A DNA stretch of 64,000 nt, taken from NCBI RefSeq assembly GCF_025860405.1, contig NZ_CP063785.1, positions 7,069,390-7,133,389 on the forward strand. The letters are read 5' to 3'. Positions 1 through 8,681 of the stretch are shown here, piece after piece (positions within the stretch are counted from its first letter, which is position 1; every line of letters starts with the position of its first letter). The notes beneath the pieces are model-generated. The model was given only the letters and a program-made list of their open reading frames with translations. It was not told where the DNA came from and ran no database searches. The stretch is from Tolypothrix sp. PCC 7712 (GTDB lineage: Bacteria > Cyanobacteriota > Cyanobacteriia > Cyanobacteriales > Nostocaceae). Made by a program: the position numbers and the translations under genes.

Positions 1-3000
1 GTTCAGAAATAGCAATTATTGGTTTATCAGGATGTTTTCCTGGTGCGAAAAATATTGAAGAATTCTGGCAGAATTTACAAGCGGGTAGAGAAACAATTAC
101 TTTTTTTACAGATAAAGAACTGATAGATTCAGGGATAGATCCAGTTTTTGTGGATAATCCTAAATATGTGAAAGCTAGAGGTGTATTAGCAGACGCAGAA
201 TTTTTTGATGCCTCCTTTTTTGGGTTCACTCCTAGAGAAGCAGAAATTACCGATCCGCAACATCGACTGTTTTTAGAATCTGCTTGGTCAGCTTTAGAAA
301 ATTCTGGCTACAATCCAGAAAGTTATGCTGGTACGATTGGCGTTTATGCTGGTAGCGGTTTGAGTGGCTATCTATTTAATGTTTATACTAATGAAAATAT
401 TCGTAATTCTGTTGACTTTCATCAAATAACAATTGGTGGAGATAAGGATTATTTAAGCACTCGTGTTTCTTACAAATTCAATTTACAAGGGCCAAGTTAT
501 ACTGTTCAAACTGCCTGTTCTACTTCATTAGTTGCAGTTCATTTAGGATGTCAAAGTCTCCTAAATGGAGAATGTGATATGGCTTTAGCTGGTGGTGTTT
601 CTATTAGTGCATTACGCAAACATGGCTATTTTTATAAAGAAGGGGGCATAGGTTCCCCTGATGGACATTGCCGCGCCTTTGATGCCAAAGCACAAGGAAC
701 AGTTGGCGGTGAAGGTGTGGGCGTTGTGGTGTTGAAGAGATTAGAAGATGCGATCGCAGATCGAGATACTATCTATGCAGTAATTAAAGGTTCTGCTATC
801 AATAACGATGGCTCACAAAAAGTCAGCTACACAGCACCTAGTATCGATACTCAAGCCAAAGTCATTAGAACGGCTCAAGCTGTTGCTGAAGTTGCACCCG
901 AAACTATCACCTATATTGAAGCCCACGGTACGGGTACATCTTTAGGAGATCCGATTGAAATTGCGGCTTTAACTGAAGCTTTTCGCGCCAATACCGACAA
1001 AACAGGCTTTTGTGCCATAGGTTCTTTAAAAACCAACACCGGTCATTTGGATGCTGCGGCTGGGATAGCTGGTTTAATTAAAACTGTTTTAGCTCTCAAG
1101 CATCAAAAAATCCCGGCTAGTTTACACTTTGAACAACCTAATCCCCAAATTGATTTTGTCAATAGTCCTTTTTACGTCAATACTCAACTAACTGATTGGC
1201 AAACTAACGGTATTCCCCGACGTGCGGGGGTGAGTTCTTTTGGTATTGGGGGGACAAATGCTCATGTGATTTTGGAAGAAGCACCATTACAATTCAAAAG
1301 TTGCAGAGACGCGATTAATCGCGTCTGTACAAAAGTCAAAAGTGAATATTTACTATTGTGTATATCTGCTAAAACTGCTACAGCTTTAGAAACTGCGACG
1401 CAAAATTTAGTTAGTTATCTTCAGCAAAATCAAGATTTAAATTTGGCTGATGTTGCTTATACTTTGGCGGTAGGTCGTAAAGCGTTGGAACATCGCCGGA
1501 TTTTGGTTTGTCAAAATCTGGAAAATGCTATTACAACCCTAACATCTCTAGATAATCCAGAAGTTTTTACCCATTATCAAAAACCCTGTCATCGTCCAGT
1601 GGTGTTTATGTTTCCGGGACAGGGTTCTCAGTATGTGAACATGGGGCGAGAACTGTATGAAACTGAACCATACTTTAAAGAACAAATTGACTATTGTGCG
1701 GAACTTCTCAAACCACATCTAGGTTTTGATTTGCGCGATGTCATCTATCCCAATGCAACGCAGACTCAAGAACTAACACAAACTGCTATCACCCAGCCTG
1801 CTTTATTTGTGATTGAGTATGCTTTAGCGAAATTATGGATGAACTGGGGTGTACGTCCTGAAGCGATGATTGGTCATAGCATCGGGGAATATGTAGCAGC
1901 AACTTTGGCAGGGGTTTTTAGTTTAGAAGATGCTTTAAAATTAGTTGCTCATCGCGGACGTTTGATGCAACAACTACCCGATGGTGCGATGCTCTCGGTG
2001 CAAATGGGAGAGTCAGAAATTCAACCTTTTTTAGGTGTAGAATTGGCTCTGGCTGCTAGTAATGCCCCATCGACTTGTGTAGTTTCAGGTTCGGTGAGTG
2101 CGATCGCAAAATTAGAACAGCAGTTACAACAGCAAGGGATAAATTGTCGCAAATTGCATACATCTGGTGCTTTTCATTCGCCCATGATGGATGCGATGAT
2201 TGAGCCATTTACCAAGTTGTTACAACAAATCAGCCTCCATCCTCCGCAAATTCCCTTCATTTCCAACCTTAGCGGTACATGGATAAGGAAAGAAGCCGCT
2301 ACAGATCCCGATTATTGGGCAAAACATCTGCGCCAAACTGTACGCTTTAGTGATGGAATTACTCAGTTACAACAGCAACCAGAACGCATCTTTTTAGAGG
2401 TGGGGCCAGGAAAAACTTTAAGTACCTTTGTCAAGCATCAAAAACCAGAGGTAGTCACACTCACTTCACTCCGTCATCCCCAAGAACAAAAATCAGATGT
2501 AGCATTTATATTTAATACTTTGGGTCGTTTGTGGTTGCAAGGAATAAAAATTGATTGGTCGAGTTTTTATAGCCATGAAAAACTTTACCATATTCCTTTA
2601 CCTACCTATCCTTTTGAGCGTCAGCGTTATTGGGTAGAACCGCAGCAACAGAAGATTAAAACACAATTAGAAAAACAATTTGCATCAATAACAACCGAGC
2701 AGAAACTGAGGAAAGAAAATACTGTTTTATCAGGTAAAAAGCCTAACATTGCTGACTGGTTTTATCTTCCTACTTGGAAACGAGCTTCGTTACCCCAGCA
2801 ATTACCAAATCAAATCAAAACAACTCAGCCCAAATGCTACTTAGTGTTTATAGATGAGTGCGGTTTGGGTGAAAAAATAGTGACGCGATTGAGATTAGAG
2901 GGTGGAGAGGTAATTACCGTCAAAGTAGCAAATGAATACAGTTGTCAGAGCGATCGCTCATATACAATTAACCCAGAACAACCACAAGATTATAAGTTTC

Positions 3001-4688
3001 TGTGCCAAGAACTGCGTAATTTAGGTAAAACTCCCAGCCACATTATTCATTTATGGAGTGTCACACCAGATAATCTAGAGGAATTAACACCACAACAGTA
3101 TGAATCCTTGGGCTTTTATAGCTTAGTGTTTCTTGCTCAAGCGATCGCAAAGTTTTATCAAAAAGATAACTTACACATTCAAGTTATTTCCAACCATCTA
3201 CAAATGGTTACAGGTTCCGAACAACTGTGTCCAGAAAAAGCATTGATAATGGGGCCTTGTAAAGTAATTCCGCAAGAGTATGTCAACCTTACTTGTAACA
3301 GCATTGATCTAGTTCTTCCCACCACAGATAGTTGGCAAGAACAGCAACTAATCAACCAATTACTCACAGAAATTTCTCTGCAAACACCTGAACAAGTGAT
3401 TGCTTATCGAGGAAATCATCGTTGGGTGCAGGATTTTGAAGCTATCAAATTAGACACCTCAATTCAGGGAAATCAGCGTTTAAGGCAAAACGGAGTTTAT
3501 TTAATTACTGGCGGTTTAGGTGGTGTTGGACTAGTTTTAGCCGAATATCTAGCAAAAACTGTACAAGCTAAATTAATTTTAGTCGGGCGATCGCCTTTTC
3601 CTCAACCAAATGAATGGACAGAATGGCTATCAATTCATGATGCACAAAATATAGTTAGCCAAAAAATCCGAAAATTGCAAAATCTACAAGCTTTTGGCGC
3701 AGAGATAATGGTAATTAGTGCCGACGTTGCTAATTATGAGCAAATGTCAGCCGTGGTTAAAAAATTAAATTTGCAATTTGGTCAAATTAACGGAGTAATT
3801 CATGCAGCTGCAGTTTTCGGCGGGGGTATGATTCAACTTAAAACTAAAAAAATTGCAGATGAAGCTTTAGCGCCAAAAGTTCAAGGAACAAGAGTACTAA
3901 ATGAAATTTTCCAAAATACTAGGCTTGATTTCTTTGTACTTTGTTCTTCGCTTTCTGCTTTTGTAGGTACATCAGGATTGGTTGACTATATTGCCGAAAA
4001 TTCTTTTTTAGATGCCTTCGCTCACTATCATGCTGCACAACATAGTAATTTCATTACATCTATTAACTGGGATAGATGGAACAGCTTAGGAATGGCTGTT
4101 GCAGTTGCAGAAAGGCACAAAAATATCACCAAAGGAGAATTAACAGCAGGAATGACTGCCGAAGAAGGTATTGAGGCATTTAATAAAATTTTAGCTCATA
4201 GTAATTTGCCTCAAATTATTGTTTCCACACAAAATTTATACAGCCAGCTTCAGCCTCATCAATCTAATAAATCCCTAGAAGAACAATTAGCCCAACTCAA
4301 CGAAGCTAGAGCAATTCATCCCCGTCCCAACTTAGATAATGCTTATGTTCCCCCAAGCAACGAACTGGAAATTACCCTAGCTGATATTTGGCAAAAACTT
4401 CTGGGCATTGATAGTGTGGGTATTCATGATAATTTCTTTGAATTAGGAGGAGATTCTTTATTTGCTACTCAGCTTGTTTCTCAGTTGTGCAAAACTTTCC
4501 AAGTGGAACTTTCTTATAAGGGCTTTTTTAATTTCCCGACTGTAGTTGAATTAGCTAAAACTATTGCCAAAAATTTAGCTGAAAAAGCAGAAGTACAAGA
4601 TCTGACAAAAGCTTTATCAGAAATCGAGCAGCTTTCGGAAGAAGAAGTCCAGACAATTATTGCTGTACAAAATTCAGTCTTTAATTGA
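1..4688 (+). CDS. Type I polyketide synthase module KS-AT-KR-ACP (5' end outside window)
   Basis: The frame is open from base 3 with KS sequence (EIAIIGLSGCFPGA), so the start lies left of the window; the GTG at 150 is internal. Visible domains, numbered from base 3: ketosynthase 1-425 with active-site Cys172 in TACSTS and the HGTGT and GHLDAAAG histidines; acyltransferase about 535-850 with GHSIGEY, and GAFH where malonyl-specific domains have HAFH; ketoreductase about 1160-1410 with the NADPH loop TGGLGGVG and the Ser, Tyr and Asn catalytic positions (LCSSLSA, DYIAEN), but no LDD motif; carrier protein with LGGDSL near the C terminus. No dehydratase is seen, so one malonyl extension reduced to a beta-hydroxy thioester is expected. 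There is no thioesterase: the chain passes on. The next gene starts 36 bases downstream. A perfect palindrome lies in the KS-AT linker at 1307-1326. The family call is certain; the product is inferred. Confidence 0.96.
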   Translation, partial: SEIAIIGLSGCFPGAKNIEEFWQNLQAGRETITFFTDKELIDSGIDPVFVDNPKYVKARGVLADAEFFDASFFGFTPREAEITDPQHRLFLESAWSALENSGYNPESYAGTIGVYAGSGLSGYLFNVYTNENIRNSVDFHQITIGGDKDYLSTRVSYKFNLQGPSYTVQTACSTSLVAVHLGCQSLLNGECDMALAGGVSISALRKHGYFYKEGGIGSPDGHCRAFDAKAQGTVGGEGVGVVVLKRLEDAIADRDTIYAVIKGSAINNDGSQKVSYTAPSIDTQAKVIRTAQAVAEVAPETITYIEAHGTGTSLGDPIEIAALTEAFRANTDKTGFCAIGSLKTNTGHLDAAAGIAGLIKTVLALKHQKIPASLHFEQPNPQIDFVNSPFYVNTQLTDWQTNGIPRRAGVSSFGIGGTNAHVILEEAPLQFKSCRDAINRVCTKVKSEYLLLCISAKTATALETATQNLVSYLQQNQDLNLADVAYTLAVGRKALEHRRILVCQNLENAITTLTSLDNPEVFTHYQKPCHRPVVFMFPGQGSQYVNMGRELYETEPYFKEQIDYCAELLKPHLGFDLRDVIYPNATQTQELTQTAITQPALFVIEYALAKLWMNWGVRPEAMIGHSIGEYVAATLAGVFSLEDALKLVAHRGRLMQQLPDGAMLSVQMGESEIQPFLGVELALAASNAPSTCVVSGSVSAIAKLEQQLQQQGINCRKLHTSGAFHSPMMDAMIEPFTKLLQQISLHPPQIPFISNLSGTWIRKEAATDPDYWAKHLRQTVRFSDGITQLQQQPERIFLEVGPGKTLSTFVKHQKPEVVTLTSLRHPQEQKSDVAFIFNTLGRLWLQGIKIDWSSFYSHEKLYHIPLPTYPFERQRYWVEPQQQKIKTQLEKQFASITTEQKLRKENTVLSGKKPNIADWFYLPTWKRASLPQQLPNQIKTTQPKCYLVFIDECGLGEKIVTRLRLEGGEVITVKVANEYSCQSDRSYTINPEQPQDYKFLCQELRNLGKTPSHIIHLWSVTPDNLEELTPQQYESLGFYSLVFLAQAIAKFYQKDNLHIQVISNHLQMVTGSEQLCPEKALIMGPCKVIPQEYVNLTCNSIDLVLPTTDSWQEQQLINQLLTEISLQTPEQVIAYRGNHRWVQDFEAIKLDTSIQGNQRLRQNGVYLITGGLGGVGLVLAEYLAKTVQAKLILVGRSPFPQPNEWTEWLSIHDAQNIVSQKIRKLQNLQAFGAEIMVISADVANYEQMSAVVKKLNLQFGQINGVIHAAAVFGGGMIQLKTKKIADEALAPKVQGTRVLNEIFQNTRLDFFVLCSSLSAFVGTSGLVDYIAENSFLDAFAHYHAAQHSNFITSINWDRWNSLGMAVAVAERHKNITKGELTAGMTAEEGIEAFNKILAHSNLPQIIVSTQNLYSQLQPHQSNKSLEEQLAQLNEARAIHPRPNLDNAYVPPSNELEITLADIWQKLLGIDSVGIHDNFFELGGDSLFATQLVSQLCKTFQVELSYKGFFNFPTVVELAKTIAKNLAEKAEVQDLTKALSEIEQLSEEEVQTIIAVQNSVFN
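1307..1326. repeat. 20-base perfect palindrome inside PKS linker
   Basis: AGACGCGATT followed directly by its reverse complement, in frame between the KS and AT domains, encoding part of SCRDAINRVCTK. A diverged copy with two G-U compatible changes is in non-coding DNA at 54712-54731, which marks it as a dispersed repeat rather than conserved PKS sequence. Confidence 0.8.
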
Positions 4689-4724
4689 AATAGACAACAT
4701 TTTGTAAATATTTGAGGTGAGTTT

Positions 4725-5909
4725 ATGCTCATTATATATGGTATCAATGGGAAGAAATACTTATTATTATTGTTACTGTGTCAGCTAGGATTCTTATTTT
4801 TTGGAATGCTCTCTATCTTTGTATATGTAATCAAAATAGATGGAATTTTGGATATTCCATCTTCTATGATTTCTCTTTTATTGTGTGTTTTATATGCAAT
4901 ATCAGCTTTATGGATAGGATTATTCTGGGATTCTTTTTCAAAGTTGATGTTTAGCGTTTATGCCACAAAAAAAGTAATTTTCCAACAACGGTTTATTATA
5001 CCAATTTTGCTCTTATGCTTACTGGCAGCCTATACAACTCATGCGATACTATTAACTAAGCAATTCAGCAATCTTTTAATAGTTAGCCTTTCTCCTTTAT
5101 TCTTGGCTAGTATACTAGCAATACTTGCAACACTTGTTATTATTGGAATAGTAATAAAAGAGATAATAAACGATAAAAAAATATACATTCAAAGCCAACA
5201 TAAACTCACAGAACTTAGGAAAAAATTTGGTTCAGAACCCATTAGAAGAATAGAAACTTCTATTAATCTTGCTTATAACAAAGCTTTTGCCAATCCACTT
5301 CCACCCTCACAAGGCTTCACAGTGATAGGTATCACTTCTAAACCGTGGTATGAAATAAGCGATTTACCGAAAGTGAAACTGCTAGAAGATAAGTATGAAA
5401 TAATTCACCAAGAAGCTCTTCAAGCTAGGGAAAGTAATACTCTATTAAAACCATATTACTATCCAGGTGTTAATATGGGCGGATGGGATTCTATCTACTT
5501 AGTTAGAGGAGGTAAGAAGGTAGAGGAAAGTATCTTATATTTTCCAAAGACACTAGAAATATTAGAGCTAATTTCAAATCACACAAGGCTTGAAACCGCA
5601 GAACTATTAGTTCTTAAACCTGGGGAAATTGTTAAACCTCATCGCGATCCAGCAAGTTCCTTTATAATTTGTCAACTCGGTATTTCCATTCCTGAAAATT
5701 GTGGTATTAGCGTGGGTGGAGAGTCGCGTACTTGGAAAGAAGGGAAGTGTTTATTCTTTGATCCATCCTATGAGCATACAGTGTGGAACTATAGCGATAA
5801 ACCTAGAGTAGTTCTGCTTGTAGTATTTTACAAGCCCGATCTAACAAATATCGAAATAGATTTCATACATATGCTTGATAGTGGTGACTGGTCTCAAGAG
5901 CCAGGGTAA
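4725..5909 (+). CDS. Membrane-anchored aspartyl/asparaginyl beta-hydroxylase-like dioxygenase
   Basis: A 394-residue protein. The N-terminal 150 residues hold about four hydrophobic membrane segments; the C-terminal part (about 230-385) matches the aspartyl/asparaginyl beta-hydroxylase (LpxO/AspH) fold of Fe(II)/2-oxoglutarate oxygenases. Visible landmarks: LKPGEIVKPHRDP with His306, the GISVGGESRTWKEGKCLFFDPS strand, His351 in EHTVWN and an Arg in KPRVVLL that would bind 2-oxoglutarate. A GAGGTG ribosome site precedes the ATG. It lies in the biosynthetic operon, so hydroxylation of an acyl or Asp-derived part of the product, at the membrane, is a reasonable inference; the substrate cannot be told from sequence. 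LpxO-like lipid hydroxylation is the alternative. Confidence 0.82.
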   Translation: MLIIYGINGKKYLLLLLLCQLGFLFFGMLSIFVYVIKIDGILDIPSSMISLLLCVLYAISALWIGLFWDSFSKLMFSVYATKKVIFQQRFIIPILLLCLLAAYTTHAILLTKQFSNLLIVSLSPLFLASILAILATLVIIGIVIKEIINDKKIYIQSQHKLTELRKKFGSEPIRRIETSINLAYNKAFANPLPPSQGFTVIGITSKPWYEISDLPKVKLLEDKYEIIHQEALQARESNTLLKPYYYPGVNMGGWDSIYLVRGGKKVEESILYFPKTLEILELISNHTRLETAELLVLKPGEIVKPHRDPASSFIICQLGISIPENCGISVGGESRTWKEGKCLFFDPSYEHTVWNYSDKPRVVLLVVFYKPDLTNIEIDFIHMLDSGDWSQEPG

Positions 5910-6072
5910 GCTCATCATTACACGAGCTTCACAGTAAATATTTTGAAATATTAGTAATTATACGCTAAGGTTTCAAAATTAAACTTAAGCAATCGTAGTA
6001 AAATAACATCTTTATACTGCGATTTTTTAATTCCGGTGCTTGATTTATAGCTCATTATTATAGCTTGCACAA

Positions 6073-7644
6073 ATGACTGATATTGCCAAGCGTATCGCCG
6101 CTCTTTCTCCAGAAAAACGTAAGCTTCTGTTGCAAAAACTGAGTAATAAAAAAGAAGATGTTTTTTCAAACACGCAAATAAAATCTCAAAATCGAGAGTC
6201 TAATAATTTCCCCCTTTCTTTTTCACAACAGAGGTTATGGTTTCTCGACCGATTGGAACCTGGGAACCCAGCATTTAACATCTGTCAGTTTATGCGTTTG
6301 TCAGGTAAGCTAAATGTACCAGCACTGGAACAAAGTTTTCAAGAAATTGTCAAGCGTCACGAAGCTTTACGCACTACATTTACCCTAATTGATGGAGAAC
6401 CGCTTCAGGTAATTTCCCCTGCTGCTGTATTTAAGTTACACCTAGTAAATTTACAAGCATTCCCTCTAGACACAAGAGAAGCCGAAGTTCTATCTTTAGC
6501 TAATCAAGAAACTCAAAAATCATTCGATTTAACTAAAGATTGCTTACTGCGAGTTACTTTATTACAACTGAGCGAAATAGAGCATATTTTATTGTTATCA
6601 ATACACCATATTGCTGCTGATGCTTGGTCGATAGGTGTATTAATTAATGAAATTACAACTCTTTATGAAAACTTGGCTCGCGGTTATGCTGCACAACTTC
6701 CTGAACTACCAATTCAGTATGCAGACTTTGCAGTTTGGCAGCGCAAATCGTTGCAGGGAGAAAAATTAGAAACTCTGCTGAGTTATTGGCAGCAAAAATT
6801 AAGTGGTCAACTCCCTGTAGTTGAATTACCTACAGATATGCCAAGACCAAAATTACAAACTTTTAACGGTGCTAGGCAATGTCTTGTTTTATCTAAAACT
6901 TTCTCAGAACAATTGAAAGCTTTGTATCAACGAGAAGGTATTACTTTATTCATGATTCTGCTCGCAGGATTTAAAACACTACTTTATTGGTACACAGGAC
7001 AAGAAGACATAGTTATAGGTACTGATATTGCTAACCGTAACCAACCGGAAATCAGAGGATTAATTGGTTTTTTCGTTAACCAACTTGTTTTACGGACTAA
7101 CTTGTCAGGAAACCCCTCGTTTCGGGAGTTACTTGAACGAGTCCGTGAGGTAACTTTAGATGCTTATACTCATCAAGATTTGCCCTTTGACAAACTTGTA
7201 GATGTGCTAAATCCATTACGGCATATGGCTCGTTCACCTTTATTTCAGATAAAGTTAATTTTAGAAAATACTCAAATTCCCTCTTTACAGCTTTCAAATC
7301 TGACTCTCAAACCTTTAGAGTTGGAAAAAAAGACAACTCAACTTGATTTACTTTGGGAGATCAGAGAAACAGAACAAGGAATAGTTGCTGTATTGGAGTA
7401 CAACACAGATTTATTCTATGCAACTACCATAGCTCGAATGCTCAAACATTTTGAAACACTTTTAAACCAAATTGTAGCCAAACCAACAGCTAAATTAACA
7501 GAATTAATTGAATTACTAACAGCAGCAGATAAGCAAGAAGAATCTTGGAAAAGTAAAAATACCAAAGCCGAATATCAACGGAAATTAAAAACCATTAAAC
7601 GCCAAGTTGTCAACACTGCTAATGAAATGGAAGATGAAAGATGA
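6073..7644 (+). CDS. Free-standing NRPS condensation domain
   Basis: A 523-residue protein that is one condensation domain with a short helical N-terminal segment (ALSPEKRKLLLQKL) of the kind found at NRPS N termini. Motif C1 is LSFSQQRLWFLDRL, and the catalytic HHxxxD motif is intact (His178, His179, Asp183 in HHIAADAW). Later motifs are present (YADFAVWQ, IGFFVNQLVLR, HQDLPFDKLVDVL). There is no adenylation or carrier domain; the C terminus is a charged tail of about 50 residues. Because the C-like domain of the NRPS two genes downstream lacks the catalytic histidines, this protein is a good candidate to form the amide bond in trans for that module. The stop overlaps the next ATG (ATGA), so the two are translationally coupled. 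Confidence 0.93.
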   Translation: MTDIAKRIAALSPEKRKLLLQKLSNKKEDVFSNTQIKSQNRESNNFPLSFSQQRLWFLDRLEPGNPAFNICQFMRLSGKLNVPALEQSFQEIVKRHEALRTTFTLIDGEPLQVISPAAVFKLHLVNLQAFPLDTREAEVLSLANQETQKSFDLTKDCLLRVTLLQLSEIEHILLLSIHHIAADAWSIGVLINEITTLYENLARGYAAQLPELPIQYADFAVWQRKSLQGEKLETLLSYWQQKLSGQLPVVELPTDMPRPKLQTFNGARQCLVLSKTFSEQLKALYQREGITLFMILLAGFKTLLYWYTGQEDIVIGTDIANRNQPEIRGLIGFFVNQLVLRTNLSGNPSFRELLERVREVTLDAYTHQDLPFDKLVDVLNPLRHMARSPLFQIKLILENTQIPSLQLSNLTLKPLELEKKTTQLDLLWEIRETEQGIVAVLEYNTDLFYATTIARMLKHFETLLNQIVAKPTAKLTELIELLTAADKQEESWKSKNTKAEYQRKLKTIKRQVVNTANEMEDER

Positions 7645-8666
7645 AAAAATTAGGTAAATCTATCAAAGCCCAAGCAGTAAATGTACTAGAAAATCAATTA
7701 ATAGAAATAGATGATTTCATCAAGAGTCAGACATTACCTATTGTCATCAAACCGCTTGTAAATGATATTGACCTGGCAGATTGGGCTGAAGGTAATCGAG
7801 ATTCTATAGAAGCCAACCTATTACAAAATGGTGCTATATTATTTAGAGGCTTCAATATTACTACAGCATCAGAATTTGAGCGTTTTGGTTTAGCAATTTG
7901 CTCAGAACTTTTTAATGAAAATGGCGAACATCCCCGTAATAATGTGAGTGGGAATGTTTATACTCCAGTTTTTTACCCTGGCGATCGCAAGTTATTATGG
8001 CATAACGAAAATTCCTTTAATCATCGCTGGCCGATGAAAATTATGTTTGGTTGTCGTCAACCAGCACAGCAGGGAGGGGAAACGCCAATTGTTGATAGTC
8101 GCCAAGTTTTTCAGCGCATCAACCCTAAAATTAGGGACAATTTTATTGAAAAACAAGTAATGTATGTCCGTAATTATGGTAGTGGTTTAGGGCTAAACTG
8201 GGAAACAGTTTTTCAAACTACAAATCGCGAAGAAGTTGCAGCTATTTGTCAACGCAACTTTGTCAATTTTGAATGGAAGCCAGACGGAACTTTAAGAACT
8301 CTCTCGGTGCGTCCAGCAGTAGCTAAACATCCCCAAACTGGCGAAATTACCTGGTTTAATCAAGCTCAACATTGGCATCCGGCTTGCTTAGATGCTCAAA
8401 CAAGAGAGTCGTTTATCTCATCATTTGCACAAGCAGATTTGCCAAGAAATTGCTATTACGGTGATGGTACTCCTATAGAAGATTCAATAATGGCAGAAAT
8501 TTGTGAAGTATACCAAGAATTAGAAGTAACCTTTCCCTGGAAACAAGGAGATGTATTACTACTAGATAACTTATTAACTGCTCATGCCCGTAATCCCTTT
8601 ATTGGAGAAAGAAAGTTATTAGTAGCTATGGGCGACATGACAAGCTTTGCAGATATTAATAATTAA
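7641..8666 (+). CDS. SyrP/TauD-type Fe(II)/2-oxoglutarate oxygenase, probable Asp/Asn beta-hydroxylase
   Basis: A 341-residue TauD/TfdA-superfamily protein. The metal site reads WHNENSF, His121-x-Glu123, the HxE variant seen in SyrP-like NRPS hydroxylases rather than HxD; the distal ligand is His315 (AHARNPF), and ERKLLVAM supplies the 2-oxoglutarate Arg. QGGETPIVDSRQVF is the usual GGETP signature. Start codon overlaps the upstream stop, and the following NRPS gene begins 15 bases later. SyrP-like enzymes hydroxylate Asp on a carrier protein at the beta carbon; the adjacent A domain has an Asn/Asp-type code, so this protein most likely makes beta-hydroxy-Asp or -Asn. No halogenase signature is present, since an acidic metal ligand is retained. 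Confidence 0.88.
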   Translation: MKKLGKSIKAQAVNVLENQLIEIDDFIKSQTLPIVIKPLVNDIDLADWAEGNRDSIEANLLQNGAILFRGFNITTASEFERFGLAICSELFNENGEHPRNNVSGNVYTPVFYPGDRKLLWHNENSFNHRWPMKIMFGCRQPAQQGGETPIVDSRQVFQRINPKIRDNFIEKQVMYVRNYGSGLGLNWETVFQTTNREEVAAICQRNFVNFEWKPDGTLRTLSVRPAVAKHPQTGEITWFNQAQHWHPACLDAQTRESFISSFAQADLPRNCYYGDGTPIEDSIMAEICEVYQELEVTFPWKQGDVLLLDNLLTAHARNPFIGERKLLVAMGDMTSFADINN

Positions 8667-8681
8667 AGGTAGTAAATAAAA

